Assembly (NCBI GenBank): GCA_000442125.1
Contig: KE546968.1
Coordinates: forward strand, 1,521,795-1,585,794
DNA: 64,000 nucleotides
Direction: 5' to 3'
Origin: Opeltia flavorubescens
Lineage: Eukaryota; Ascomycota; Lecanoromycetes; Teloschistales; Teloschistaceae
The position numbers and the translations under genes were made by a program. The notes below the pieces were generated by a model. That model ran no database searches and was not told the origin of the DNA. It was given only the letters and a program-made list of their open reading frames with translations. Below are positions 20,375 to 32,829 of this stretch, piece by piece. Numbering within the stretch: position 1 is the first letter of the stretch; every line of letters begins with the position of its first letter.

Positions 20375-21404
20375 TCATAATTTACCCTGCGACGCCTCCC
20401 CTAGCTCAATAGCTTGTTTTGCTTCTGCATAAGTTTGATACACATCATCCAGTCTCATGTCACGTGGATTCAATCTCCTCATAAGCTCCCAGCATTGCTC
20501 TGCCTTGTCACACAGGACCCGGGCGAAATTTAGCTGGACCCTAGGATCGGCGGCGGTCATCCTGAAGTTGGCTGTCGCATCATGGTAAGTCGAGAGGAGA
20601 TCACTGAGCTTTGGGTCGTTCTGATTTGAGGATGGGTAGGAGTAATTTTGGAATTCGTGTGGCGAAATGTCCATTGGTGTAGCTTGATGGTTTAGCTGTT
20701 GGGGGGAATTGCCTCTCGTTTGGGTGCTTTCCAATCCTGCATTCCCGTGGTCGTGATCGTGATCAGGCTAGTTGGAAAACAAATGTTGAGCAGAGACACT
20801 ATTGGATCTAGCAGCAAGATGATTCAACAATTGCATCCCGCTCTGGGTTTGTGTAAAGACGTGGGGACACTGGATAGGAGGAAGATTTTCGACTATGGGT
20901 GATGGCTGAGTTCGGTTTTCGTTGATGGCAACTGCAAAGGGTTAGCTCCAACATCGGTTCCCATACTTCGCGCCACGTACAGTTCAAAATCATTGTTCGG
21001 ACTTTCACAGCGTTCGTCAACGCGCGGAGCTTCAACGGTTGACTAACAGCTCTGAGGCCGAGGATCTCTTCGACATAGATATGAATGGCGCCAAGATGGG
21101 TGTCTACATCCACCATCAACTTTGCGAAGGCTGCTTCGTAGATATTCAGCTCGTAGTCCTCGAGTCGAGGGGATCGATTGCAAAGTAGCTTATAATCATT
21201 GGTCATCGCTTGTTGGAACATAATGTCATTCGCCTGAGATCTTCTCAGAATTTGCACCGCCGGGTGCATAGTCTGGATTGAACCATAATCAAAGACAAGT
21301 TGTGTGACCCGGCCGTGGGCGGTGGCAGATAATCTTGCTCTGAATGACGCCTGCATAGTTGCCTCCCTTGAGGTTGAACGGGTATCGCTGTAAAATTCAT
21401 CCAT
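20375..21404 (-). CDS. Hypothetical protein, three exons
   Basis: Proposed exons on the minus strand: 21404..20981, 20931..20800 and 20736..20375, with introns of 49 nt (GTACGT-CAG) and 63 nt (GTGTCT-CAG), give 305 residues. The first exon codes for a mostly helical region with DEFYSDTRSTSREA at the start and a helix-rich stretch to VKVRTMIL. The third has a conserved-looking helix near LDDVYQTYAEAKQAIEL. The first intron is well supported. The second has an unusual donor and was chosen because it removes an in-frame stop and keeps phase, so it is tentative. The general look (a helical domain after a disordered stretch) recalls the regulatory region of fungal transcription factors, but no DNA-binding motif is visible. 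Function unknown. Confidence 0.5.
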
Positions 21405-21873
21405 ACTAAGAAAGCCCTAGTGGTCAACGAGACTATAAAGATGGCTTCAAATGCTCACATTGATATGTAAGACTTCTTGTCAACTTACTTGATCCTTTTT
21501 GTCCTTTTTATAGCCAATCTTTCGACGATATACAACTTGTTATACAAATATACTGAATATTAGAACAAGGATGAAACTCCTGGATCTGAGTAATGTTCAA
21601 CAGAGTAGCTTAAGCGAATCATCAATCAACACTGAAAAAATCCAATTTCACTTGCCAAGCCGGATGAACCAGTGTCAAAAGGCAAAAGGAGAGGAATGCC
21701 GCAATCGACATAATAGATGAAGTCACCCGGGTGTGATATAGAAAGCAGCATGAATGTAGTTTCGAATGAACATGGCAGAGAAGTGATGAATCATAAATCG
21801 TCACTCGTCAAACATGATTAATCATGTACATAACAATCGTGACAACATCAGAGGGAGAGATGTAGACCAATCT
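21405..21873. other. Intergenic region
   Basis: About 470 nt separating the three-exon gene from the four-helix membrane protein, both on the minus strand. AT-rich; no gene or element was recognised. Confidence 0.5.
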
Positions 21874-22610
21874 TCATGCTTTAACCCTCCACGGCTCATC
21901 TAAAAGCCTCGTTCGCCGTCGGATAAGATTCAGTGTTGCTACAAAAGTAACCAAGATACCGACTTCTGCTATGGTGATGAGGATGGCAAGGTACTTGATC
22001 GTACGCTATCCTGAGTCAGCACGAAAGCGATGAGAGAAAGCAAGCCCTTCCTTACTTGTTCGTCGCAGATAGATGTGTATTTAACAACCATATTGGTAGG
22101 ACTACTCCGCCGGCGGCAAGCCCAATTGAGAATATCCTTTTTGGGTGTATTTTCAGAGACACCCTGCAGAACATCCCCAACGATCCATACAACTAGTAGG
22201 ATACTGCCAATGTACGCCATGACCGTTTCCAACCTCGAGATTGACGAAGCCTTTGAGCGCCGGAGGTTTATGATAGCGGAAACCAGACTGGGTACGATGC
22301 TCAAGCCCGAAGCAGCTATAATAAAATATGCTGGGTGAAGATTGAGATCCTTCGGCCATGAGTTGGCAGTTCCTCCGAAACGGATGCCCCGTGTACCTGA
22401 ATAATTATGCAAGGAATGGGCCAGAATACCGATGATGGAGACGGATGCTGAGAAGACAAAGCCACTCAATGCCGTCCCTACGATGCGTGTCCATCTGGGA
22501 AAGGGTGGAGGACTGTTTGTGAAGACGAGAAGACCGGCTTCAGAGTCTCGGCGATCTGTAACCGAAACAATGGTTTCCTTCGTATCCGCCTGGCATGAGG
22601 TAATGGCCAT
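21874..22610 (-). CDS. Four-helix fungal membrane protein, two exons
   Basis: Exons 22610..22056 and 22005..21874, joined by a 50-nt intron in phase 0, give 228 residues. The intron has a CTGAC branch box and ends at GATAG. Splicing to this acceptor, rather than reading through, adds a fourth hydrophobic segment, so membrane helices lie at about 43-65, 93-115, 129-150 and 189-213. The short C-terminal tail is basic (RRR). A pair of cysteines at about 165 and 182 in the loop before helix 4 could form a disulphide. The topology resembles small fungal four-span proteins of MARVEL type, but I saw no diagnostic motif. Unspliced RNA would stay in frame and end in a short tail without helix 4. Confidence 0.68.
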
Positions 22611-25019
22611 CAGGAATATTGCAAGTAAAGGGGGAGTACAAGGTAGAGAGATGAGGAGTGATTGGAGAAATGCTGAGGTCTTCTTGTCAAGTAGTTGGGT
22701 TACTCATGAAGGATATCGGACCTTCATGACCGATTGAGGGCCACCAGTTATGTAGACAGAGCCATGGTAGGCAAAAGTACAGCTTGTGGAGGCTGCACAA
22801 AATTTTGTCACGTCTCTGACACCCAGATCTATATCCAGATTCATGCGATAGCCTGATTGTTTGGAGAAACCTACGGACTCAAAAAACGGTTGGCCATGAG
22901 AAACCGAGAAGTCGAGACATCGGTGTGTCGTTTCATGTTTGCACCTATTTTTGGCTTTAGGATTCGCCGCTATGAAGGGCTAGCGGGCGCCTTGCTAGAA
23001 AAAGCAAGGTGAATGTTGGATCAGCTTATCTTATCGACTGAAAATAACCTCGAGGCTTCGTCGCCGTCTCAGGCCTTTTCATCGCAGACCACAGATGGAA
23101 AGAAGAAGCACAATGTTGGCGGCAAGAAGATTTCAAACTCACGATTCCTGAAAGCGATAGGTCATGCTGTCTCTCAATATCCATCCAGAAGAGTACCCCA
23201 CGAAGGACACCAACATTTACCATTTCATTTGGTGAATCCTTCGGTCATGCCTCGGTCAGTCATGTAATGCCTGCTGTGCCGTTCTATCGCTGATATATGC
23301 AGGCAATTGCGGGGTTGAAAAACATCTAATTCTGGACGTCGAGCAAGAGCTGGAGGGACTCGCTTATTTCACTCATCCAACGTTTGTTTGGGAAATCGAA
23401 ATGTCCACCTCCCTCCTAGGTTCCGCCAGCCGATGTCATCAATCATGAGCTCTCAGTCATCAATGCTCCAACGTCTGCACCCTCCTCCTCGGTCCAGTAT
23501 AGTCCAACCATAGTCCTCCACCCCTAGCTGCTCCACGAGCTGCCCCTTCCATCCACCGGTTCTGTCTTCGTGGCAGTCCTGACGCTGGCGCCTCCCGTTT
23601 TATTCCGTTCACGTGCTCCTTGAGCTGGAACCTCTTGCCCCTTTGGGATCGCCAACATATCTCAGCACAGCGTTTGTTGCTCCAAAGAAATGGGTGTATC
23701 GTCGTCTCTTTGCGCTTGATCAAAACACAAGATAGCTGGCTAGCCTATCACTCCTGAACCAGAAATAGTGCGTGGATAATAGTATCTTCTTACTAAAGCA
23801 AAAAATGATAAATTAGAATGGAGACAAAGCTTGCTATAAGTCACAACTCCGAGGGTAGCATTTGCATGATTGGTGGAAGGGTAAGAAAGGGGGAATTGAG
23901 GATGAACATACGCTACTGCCGCATTCTTGGTTGCTTTGCAGTGGTGAAAGAGGACAAGGAAGTTTTAGTGAAGAATGAGCGGCGCAAATAATGTTTGTCC
24001 GCTGCGGAGTTGAGAAAACCATGCTATGAAGAACTTGCAAATCCGATTCGGGGGCAAGAAGAATACTAAACCAGATGTTACGCTGTACGTTCTCCCTTTC
24101 TGTGTTTTGGTCTCAAGCTGATGTCAATAACGAAGATGGCAAAATGTGCTGACTGCAATAATTTTCCAGAATATCAATGTCCTACTGAGCAATCACAAAG
24201 TCCTTTGGCTCTATACCGTCGTTCAGATATACATGCTCCAAATACTCTTCCCACGCTGCCACTGCCGTATTCACATGCCCACTCTTCCAATGAAAATAGG
24301 AAGTAAGCTGGCTCCCGTTCGCATGCGCCTTCTGAGACACATTGGACCAAGAGACCGATGAACTGTTAACGAGACTGGGCGGCGATCGGTTGCTGGACGA
24401 CGGTAAAGGGTTATGCCAAAGGTACCGGTGGCCCCACTGCAATAATTGCCGGTCTCATGGCCATCAAAGACCCCTTCACGTCGTTTGTCTCGCAGGTCAT
24501 GCCTTTCTGTTTGCACGAAACCACTGAGATCTGTGGTCATCTTGTAGATATATGGGTGGTTGCTTGAGTGAGTGAGTGTAAATATTGTATCAATTTTCTT
24601 CCCGGACTTCCAGTTTTGCTGTTCGTTGAAGAAAATGCGTTGTTTGCTGGCACCTCTGCAATGCGCTTTATTGAAATGGACCATACTGTTTGACAAGCCG
24701 ATTACAAGGCCTTTGCAAGCTTTACTTGGCTTGAACATCAATATAAACATAATCAACTGTCGACGAGAATGAAGAAAATGTTGATGGTGGAGCGCACCTT
24801 CCACCTTTAGAGATCCGAGACGTAAACAATGTCCCTTGACATGCTACTTCCATATTAGTGTCTGACTTTATCTTTACCCTTCGGATTTTCCACATCTTTC
24901 GTTCTTCATCACCTCACTTTGGAATTCACCTCCCAATTGTGTTCTTCCCTCACACTCCTTCCCTTTAATTCCCTTTGTTCAATATTAGCACTGCTGGCTT
25001 AAACGCATTGGCATTCGCC
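22611..25019. other. Long intergenic region with one weak coding candidate
   Basis: About 2.4 kb between the four-helix protein and the GMC oxidoreductase. Apart from the weak minus-strand candidate at 24179-24540, described separately, nothing here has the length, start codon or content expected of a gene. Confidence 0.5.
24179..24540 (-). other. Weak candidate for a small spliced gene
   Basis: The minus strand has an ATG in good context at 24540 followed by an open frame. A second, overlapping frame (about 24442-24179, no ATG of its own) encodes a plausible amphipathic region around AHANGSQLTSYFHW and an EEYLEH helix before the stop. If both are real they must be joined by an intron, but no donor and acceptor pair fits well. 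It could also be chance. Function unknown. Confidence 0.22.
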
Positions 25020-28000
25020 ATGTATCAAATGAAATTAGCTTCTACGCTATTTGCTAGTTGCTTGCCTCTATCAACTTGGGCCGTACTGCATCTTCATGGA
25101 CGAGACCTTAATACACCCTTACTAGACTCGTATGACTACATTGTAGTCGGCTGCGGCATTAGTGGGCTTGTCGTCACCAATCGACTATCGGAGGATCCTT
25201 CGGTCAATGTCTTGTGCATCGAAGCTGGCGATCCGTGAGTATCTTCAATAACGATCTCTTTGACAAGATGCTAATCTTTGGCAGTGATCGGTACGAGCCC
25301 ACCATCCAAGATCCTGTATATGTCGGAGCAGATATCGGTGGCATCTATGATTGGGACCTCTCCACGACACCACAGACGCAGCTCGACGGAGCAGCACGAC
25401 CAATGCCACAGGGTAAAGTCTTAGGAGGCGGCAGTATACTGAATGCCATGTGTTGGAATCGTGGCGGACAAGATGACTACAACGCGTGGGCAGCCATGGG
25501 AAATCCTGGATGGGATTGGGAAGGCATGTTGCCATACTTCATCAAGGTCAGCCAACCTCTCCAACTCCACATCCTCCACAGGCACTGACACGCTTTCAGA
25601 GCGAGACGTATACACCCGTCTATTCTGCAGATATCGCCCGAGAATACTCAATCAACTACAATCCACTTGTTCACGGCTTCCATGGACCTGTTCAAGTCAG
25701 CTACCCAAGATACTTTTACCCACAGTCGAGTAGGTACTATACCAGCAAATATTCGGCGTCACTAACATTGTGGCAGCCAACCTCTTTGCTGCTTTGAATT
25801 ACCTCGGTGTGCCAACACAGTTCGATCCCAATGACGGTAGCTCCGCAGGAGCAGCATTCGTCCCCACCGATCTAGATCCCAATAATCAAACACGATCAGA
25901 TGCACGTCGAACGTACTTCGATCCATACGTATCTAGGCCCAACTTTCATGTCATTACCGGGCAACACGTTACTCGTATCTTGATTGAAGGTGTCGGCTCA
26001 AATTACGAGGTCTCTAATCCCACTCCCGGCGGAAATGAGGATGGCAATGGCATGAATGGTGTCACGAGCAACAATGGATTCGGATTTGGACCTGGTGGGA
26101 GTACACCTGCGCTTGATAATACGACTCATCCTCGACTCCTACGACGTCAGTCACCTAGGACCTCCAACCTAAGGATTACTGGCGTTGAGGTGAGCTTCGC
26201 AGTTCTTCAGCCATTTGCATCTACTAATTGTAAAAGTTTGCTGCTAGTGCCTCTGATACCAGACGAACGATTACCGCCACGCGAGAAGTCATTATCGCAG
26301 CCGGCTCCCTACATTCGGCGCAGCTACTGCAAATTTCTGGCATCGGACCGTCGTCGTTACTACGCTCGTTTGGTATTCCGGTTGCACTCGACCTTCCGGG
26401 TGTGGGCAACAACCTTCAAGATCATTGCCTAGTCGGCACTTTCTACCCTTGTAAGCTACTCCACACTACAGACAAGTTGTAGAAGCTAATTTCCCGTCAG
26501 ACAATAATGCTAGCTATCCTTCGCCGACAGAGCTGACCACGAACGCTACATACAACGTTCTAGCGGAGGCAGAGTATAACACTTTCAAAACAGGTCAATT
26601 GTTCTCTCCACCCTTTCGATTTTCTGGCTGACCCATCGAAGGTCCGTGGACTGCAGGGTCTCCTAATGCTCTTGCATTTAACCCTTTGCCGTTGATCAGT
26701 AACAATTCTGCGAGCATACTTAGCGGAGCAAATGACCAACACCCGACCCAATATCTTGCCAGTGGTCTTGACCCAACGATCATCGCCGGTTATACATTGC
26801 AGAAGCAATCTTTGGTTCGTCGATTGGCCGAGACAAATGTCGCCTCGTATGAGATCATCAACAACAATGCGGGTAGTCTGACTGTTGCTGTCATGCATCC
26901 GTTCTCTCGGGGCCAATGCTATATTCACTCCGCCGACCCTTTCGAACCTCCTTCAATTGACCCCAGATGGTTGACCAACCCTGTTGATAGGCAGGTCCTC
27001 ATGGAGGCTTTGTTATTCAACCGGAAAATACTTGCAACTCCGGCTATGCTTCCTCTACAAGCCGCTCAGTTTGTACCTACGGTCGATGCTGATGAGGACG
27101 GAATCAACGCGATAATCAATACTGGCATAAGGACAGAATTTCATCCAAGTGGTACCTGTGCAATGTTACCTCTTGAACAGGGTGGGGTAGTAGATCCTCA
27201 TCTTCGTGTCCATGGAACCCGGAATTTGAGGGTAGTCGATGCTGGTATCTTTCCAATGATACCTGCTGCACATCTACAGGCTGTGGTTTACGCGGTGGCC
27301 GAGAAGGTAAGTCGGATATAGTAATCAAATTACAGCTATCTGACTTTGCCCATAGGCTGCGGATATTATCAAAGCCGATAACGTCGGCGTATCTACATCA
27401 GCTCCAAGCTCGTCTTCAGCTTCAGCATCGAGCCTTCTCGCAAGCTTGACTACGACCTCTGCAACCGTCCTATCTACAGCTGCGTCAACTGCATCAACAT
27501 CTGCCATGCCGTCCGCCAATTCTACAACAAGCCCAGCTACGACAACGAGTAGTTCCTTGGCTTTCTCAACGTTGCCCCTGACTTCGACTTCGGTTTCAAC
27601 CTCAAGGTCCATCGCAACGCCCATACAGACCAATGAGACGACACAAATAACGGCATCCTCTAGCGGATCCGTCCCTGCTACATCAAATACGCCCTTTGCA
27701 TCTTTGATTTCAGGTACTACCTCAGTTTCCTTGCAAGCTGGTTCAACCACTGGCCCCCAGGGATCATCAAAGTCGGCATCATCGAGCCTCGGTGTCTCTA
27801 CAACAATCAGTAGTACAGCTGGAACGTCTACAGGTGTCAGCGCAATGCCTATTTCAGGTACATTGTCGGCAAGTAGCTTAGGATTACCTTCAGGAACAAG
27901 CATGATATTCTCCTCGTCCTTGTCCGGTACTTCGGTTTTGTCCATGTCACTGGCATCCAGCTTCTCAGTATCGGCCGTAACCGTATCCGGGACAGTCGCT

Positions 28001-28786
28001 GAAACTCCAAGTGCAACGAGCAGCAGCACCCGAACGTTGTCAGCAATATCTCAATCATCTATCGTCACATTGAGCCCAGTCTCCACGAGTACGAGCATCG
28101 TCGAAACAACTTCGTATAACTTGCCGAGCTTCTATTCGTTGCCAAGTTCATATCCGCTTCCGACTTCCTACGATCTACCAAGTTCATACCCGCTCCCGAG
28201 CTCTTATGATCTGCCAAGCTCATATCCTCTGCCAACAACGTATAACTTGCCATCTACTGTCTCATATCAGCTGCCGTCATCGTATTCAAACAATCTACCA
28301 TCGACGCATTCGTTGCCATCGCACGTCTCAACGAATCCACCAAAATCTATTATACTGCAAGAAGGGCAAGAAGAATTAGTCCAGTCAATTCATAGCTCGA
28401 GTCCTTCAGAAACGACTCCAATAGTGGTCTCTTCGCTCCCAACGTCGCTCGCACAGATCTTGTCCACCCTGGGTATTCCGACAGCGGTCCAGACGGCTCC
28501 CGGAATACAGATCACTGTCACGCCGGCCTCGACTGTGCTCAATCCTACTCAGCTGAGCAGCTCTGTCAAGAATGCTCTGACCTCTGGGGGAATACCGACT
28601 GGTGCAGCGAGTGCCCTCGTGCCGATTATAATCAGCAACTTCGAGATTTCGATCACGGTACCTACGAATCTACCATCTGCGGAAGCTGCTGCGATATCCA
28701 AGGCGGTACGGCAAGAACAGCTGGAGCTTCAGGCATCGATTGAAGCATTCATCCAATGGCTACTTCACTTTCTTCATCTTGGGTGA
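25020..28786 (+). CDS. GMC oxidoreductase with a long Ser/Thr-rich C-terminal tail
   Basis: Eight exons: 25020..25234, 25285..25546, 25600..25729, 25777..26189, 26237..26450, 26501..26593, 26642..27306 and 27356..28786. All seven introns are 46-53 nt and the total of 1140 residues stays in frame throughout. An N-terminal signal peptide (about 1-25) is followed by the FAD Rossmann motif VGCGISG (43-49). The GMC signature 1 ([14 protein letters not shown]) and signature 2 ([16 protein letters not shown]) follow. The two catalytic histidines are at about 610 (FHPSGT) and 653 (PAAHLQ), so the enzyme looks active. Such enzymes oxidise alcohols or sugars and pass electrons to oxygen or quinones. 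Residues 665-1140 are a Ser/Thr-rich, mucin-like tail with hexapeptide repeats, unusual for the family. Secreted or wall-linked; the substrate is unknown. Confidence 0.9.
28121..28310 (+). repeat. 18-nt coding minisatellite (hexapeptide xLPSSY) in the GMC tail
   Basis: About nine copies of an 18-nt unit encode x-L-P-[ST]-[ST]-[YF], where x is N, S, P, D or Q, with slips near the 3' end. The unit keeps frame through codon-level variation, as expected of a selected protein repeat. It lies inside exon 8 of the GMC gene. Confidence 0.85.
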
Positions 28787-31700
28787 TTTGGGCTTGCATG
28801 TCGACAATGTAGGGAATATATCGTCAATGATCCAACCACATTCGGTGGAAGTAATACTGTCTTTCCTTAATATCTGGGCGAGGTTTATGTTGCACAATTT
28901 GCGGAACAAAAAAAAGTTTGAATCCTATAATTTAGCATGTATCGCAGAATAACAGATCAAATCATTATCACTACTGGTAAAAAGATCTTTGCTTAACTGT
29001 ATTGCTGAAAACACTTTGCTCAATCAAACTAATTAGTTCCTAACACTTCAAGCCAGACAGTCTATCTAAATAATGTTTAACCCTCGACGCTAACACGCTG
29101 CCCTTGACCCCCTCTTCTCCAAAACCATCGCACGAGGAAGTCTTCCTTCGCATCGACGACCAATGTATGACGCAAGATAAGGTACATCAACCTCTGAAAC
29201 TATAAAAGAGTATTGATACCTGATTGAGATGGGTTTTGTTTGATAAGGCGTGGGGTGATGATGATTGGTTGTCAAATTGACACGATGATAGAGACCATTC
29301 CTGCCGGACTCTTGGACTTTTTCTCAAGTCAAACTAGAGTGCTGGAGGAGTATAGCGCCGGGTATATTTCGGCACCTGGAAGACTGGAAAAATATGCTAA
29401 GCTCTTTTTTAGGGGTCCTGGATGGAAAATAGTGTGAAAAGATGGCAGGAGTGGGTTTACTTGTTGCCACTCTTATTTATCCTTATGATTGGTTTTGGTG
29501 CTTTTCTTCAGGTCTATACTGCTCTTTAGTCCCGTTATTTGCTTGCTTGTGTATAAATATGATTTTGCAATCTATTGATTTAAGATAATCTCTCTATATT
29601 TTGGAAAACGCTGAGAAGGATTTGGCGTGGAAAGGGGAGGTGGAAAATAGGGAAGGGAGTTATTTGGTGAAGGGGACGGAGGACCGCCTTGTGGATTTTT
29701 TTTGGGAAAGGGATATATTTGGGGAATACTATGCCCTTTGAGGATTTTGGATAGAGGTGGTGGGAGGAGAGCGGATGTCTACTGCTTGGAGGGGAGAGAG
29801 GTTGGTGGAAGCTGGCGAGACTAGGTGGGGTGCAAGTATAGCAAAGTCAAAGTTCAATGCTTGAGACAGAAAACAGTGGAGGATGACTTGATTCGGTATG
29901 GTTATTGAATGCTGATTGCCCCGTCACCACCATAGGTCTTCTTCGTTCTCTTTTGGTTTTGGACAACTTTGCCTAGAGTGAGAATACTATTGAAAATGAT
30001 CCAAGTAATCGATGTGAAGAACCTGCAAGCAAAGGGAATATGGAAATTGGTAGATAATGGAAAGAATTCCGTAACTCTACATCGGGATTGAGGTCCTCAT
30101 GCTCTGTACTGTGGTCTCGACGCCTGGCACTGGGATACAAGATGAAAACATTCGGCCAAGGGGCCTTTCACGTCCACGACTGAGCTCGGGTAACACGATT
30201 GCTGCCAAACTAAACGGTACCTACAGGCCGACGCGATGGCTCGCGCAACGAATTGGTCTCTCTGCAAAATCCTACCAACGCAAGGCTGTTGTTACCACAA
30301 GCATCGGGATGATTTCTTTGGTCATTCTCGGCGGCCGGCAAGGCTTACGGGCAAACAGAGACGAAAATAAAACACGATAGATCTCGATGGTACCTCTCCT
30401 AGCACCATGTCTAGGAAAGCAACCAGTTCAACGGCGAAGAAAGTCAACGGCTGCTATGAGCGCGCTTGCGTTCATGAATGTTGCTGTCGTATGTCGGGTC
30501 GCAGCTCGCTTGCGGCATTGCGAACGGCTCTCGGATGCGAGAGACATACGGCCGTAGGTTCGACATCCGGCTCTGAAAGGCTAGAAAGGAGATCGAGATT
30601 GGTGAACGTGAATAACAAACAGCCTTTACGAAGGAAAAGTGTAAAGCATGCGCAATCGACAAAAGTTGCTTTTACTCACTGGTCTTTGCCGCGCTGCAGG
30701 TCGGGTCAACATTGAAGCCGAACAGCAAGGAATCACAAATCTATAATGTACGGACCGGGACAGCGACAGGATGATAGAACAGATGACCTGGGATGCATGC
30801 GGGAAATGCAGAGGATCACTTCTCGCGTGCATGGCCTATCTTAAGGGCACGCTTCAGGGCCAGACCCTTGATCTAAATTTGACGAGTCGATCAACTTTCG
30901 GAGGTTTGACAACCACTCGCGAAGGATTGCGTACTTCTAGACGGATGTGATGCAGTTCAACCCCTCATTCATGATGGGTCCTACCCCGACGATGATCTCA
31001 AGCCTGGCCCCATTGCAAGGCAAGCGCAACGCTCAGATGCGGTCATAGCTCCTTTGAATGGGGGTTGGTCTGCAGCAGACGCAGGGCAAGCTCGGTTGGA
31101 GGAGCATTTCGTTGGTCGTAGCCGCCTGAGACGCGCCATCGGAAGAGAGAGAATACTGATGATTGGTGATGGTTCGATGAGCGACTCGCAAGGGCTGCCT
31201 CTTATGGAAAGCGAGATGCGAAGATAAACACGTCGTCGTGGTTGTATGGTTCAGAGCGCGATTGCAGCGCATGGAGACGCCGAGTCTTGTTGTAAGAGCA
31301 GAGAGAAGTCCGTCTTGACCTTTCAATCGCGTTGTCATAATTATGGTGGGTCGGATGGCTTCGAGACAAGTCGACTAAATCGATTTGGTCCGAGCGGTAT
31401 CTACCGGCTCAGCCGTCCTTGGCCCCCTTGGTCTGCAGCTTCTCCCGTCTCTCATTACGGGTGCGGGCCGTATTCATCTTACCGGACGTCAATAATTACC
31501 ACGTGCTGTGAAAACACGGAAAGTGGAGTCCGAAATGAGTAGAACCATTCCTCCTCTTGAACCATCTGAAGTTGTCAACTGTCCTGTTTATTGATTACCT
31601 AGAAGGGGTTCCATGGAGTCGTCTCGTCGGACACGAAGAGCAACAAAGTGGGCGGGAGGCTGGTGGATGACTACCGATGCGGGCTGATGTCAGTGGTTGA

Positions 31701-32829
31701 CTGCCAGCATAGCGGTGCATTGTAATTGTGCATGACGGGGATGGTTGGCGTTGCACACATCCTCCTTCCACTTCTTGGCTGGCTTGTTCCCTTCCTTTGT
31801 CCTTAATCGCGCTTTTCCGATAGTGTTGGCTGCTGGGCAACTGTCGGCACTGGGTTGCTTTACACCTACAACCTCGGCCATTGTCGACTGCTGTCAGCAC
31901 TCAGCAGGCCGTAAGATGAAACAGAGTTTGGAGTAGTAATCTACCTGGCACGCAATCAAATGAGTTGGCTGTCGATCGCTCAATGTCGCCCACGTGGCAG
32001 GGAAGAGAAAGAGTTTGATCAGCGATGCTACGGGCAGGCTTACGGGGCTTCTCCGTGTCGATGTGGAAGGAGCGCTGGCGACGAGGGTCGAGGATTGGTC
32101 AGTCGTGGAAATTAATGCGCATTGGGTGCGAAGTGTTTGGTCCGGGGCTAATCCACCACTGGAAGTTGATCTTCGGCGTCATCTTGAGCCCGTGTAGCGA
32201 TGGGATGGATGGTTGTGGTGTAGATGTTCACTCTTGTGTCGTTGGACAAGAGAAGATTGCCTGATTTCGCTCATGATTAATTGTTATTGTTATCAATTCG
32301 TAATCAATTGTTGCTGTTGTGGGAAGAAGCAAGTACCACAACAGAAGCATACTTCATACCCTACTCTAACGGAGCCATCTCCTGCGTACAGCAACCCGTA
32401 CCCTGCATTTGCACACCGCATCGCCGATAGACCTCGCCTGTTCACTTGCCTGCTCGCGACAAAAGATCGACCTTGCGTTGCTATCATTCCAAATCCAAGT
32501 CCAATACAGAGCTGAACCCCACATTGCCAATCTACATCTCAGCCCGATGCTCCCTTAACCTGCAATTCCACTTCCACCACCCCCAAAGCGCCTCCACCTT
32601 GGCTTGCGACTTTCCTTCTGTCCATCCAACAACAACCGGCCCTTCCGGACAAACTTCCTCAATCACTCTCACTTCTACTCGTTGTATGATGATTTTACGA
32701 CCTCACAATGCACTCATGACTTGATTACGACGTTTACGACCATCACGACATTACGCTGTCTCACTTTCAATCCAATCACCCCGCCCACGCCTATTTCCCT
32801 TACAAACCAACTGCTTCCTCTGCCCCACA
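28787..32829. other. 4 kb intergenic stretch, no gene supported
   Basis: The longest stretch without a gene in the window. The first 1.2 kb is AT-rich. The middle (about 30.0-32.2 kb) is closer to neutral composition, with many short overlapping frames of up to about 100 codons on both strands, none with a good start or recognisable content. The last 330 nt (32500-32829) are rich in C and T and probably form the leader of the downstream gene. No tRNA, rRNA, transposon ends or long repeat was seen. Confidence 0.5.
32500..32829 (+). promoter_or_regulatory. Pyrimidine-rich leader of the downstream gene
   Basis: A C/T-rich strand runs into the ATG at 32830, with runs such as CCACTTCCACCACCCC. 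Pyrimidine-rich stretches just upstream of or within the leader are common at fungal core promoters. No transcription start was mapped. Confidence 0.45.

Noticed and set aside
27325-28029. Long antisense frame (about 234 codons) opposite the GMC tail
   Set aside because: Antisense of Ser/Thr-rich repeats gives stop-free low-complexity frames by codon composition. The sense strand has splice phase, family context and repeats in frame.
3648-28786. Secondary-metabolite cluster reading of the amidohydrolase, flavoprotein and GMC genes
   Set aside because: No polyketide synthase, peptide synthetase, terpene cyclase or pathway transcription factor is present, and housekeeping genes lie between them.
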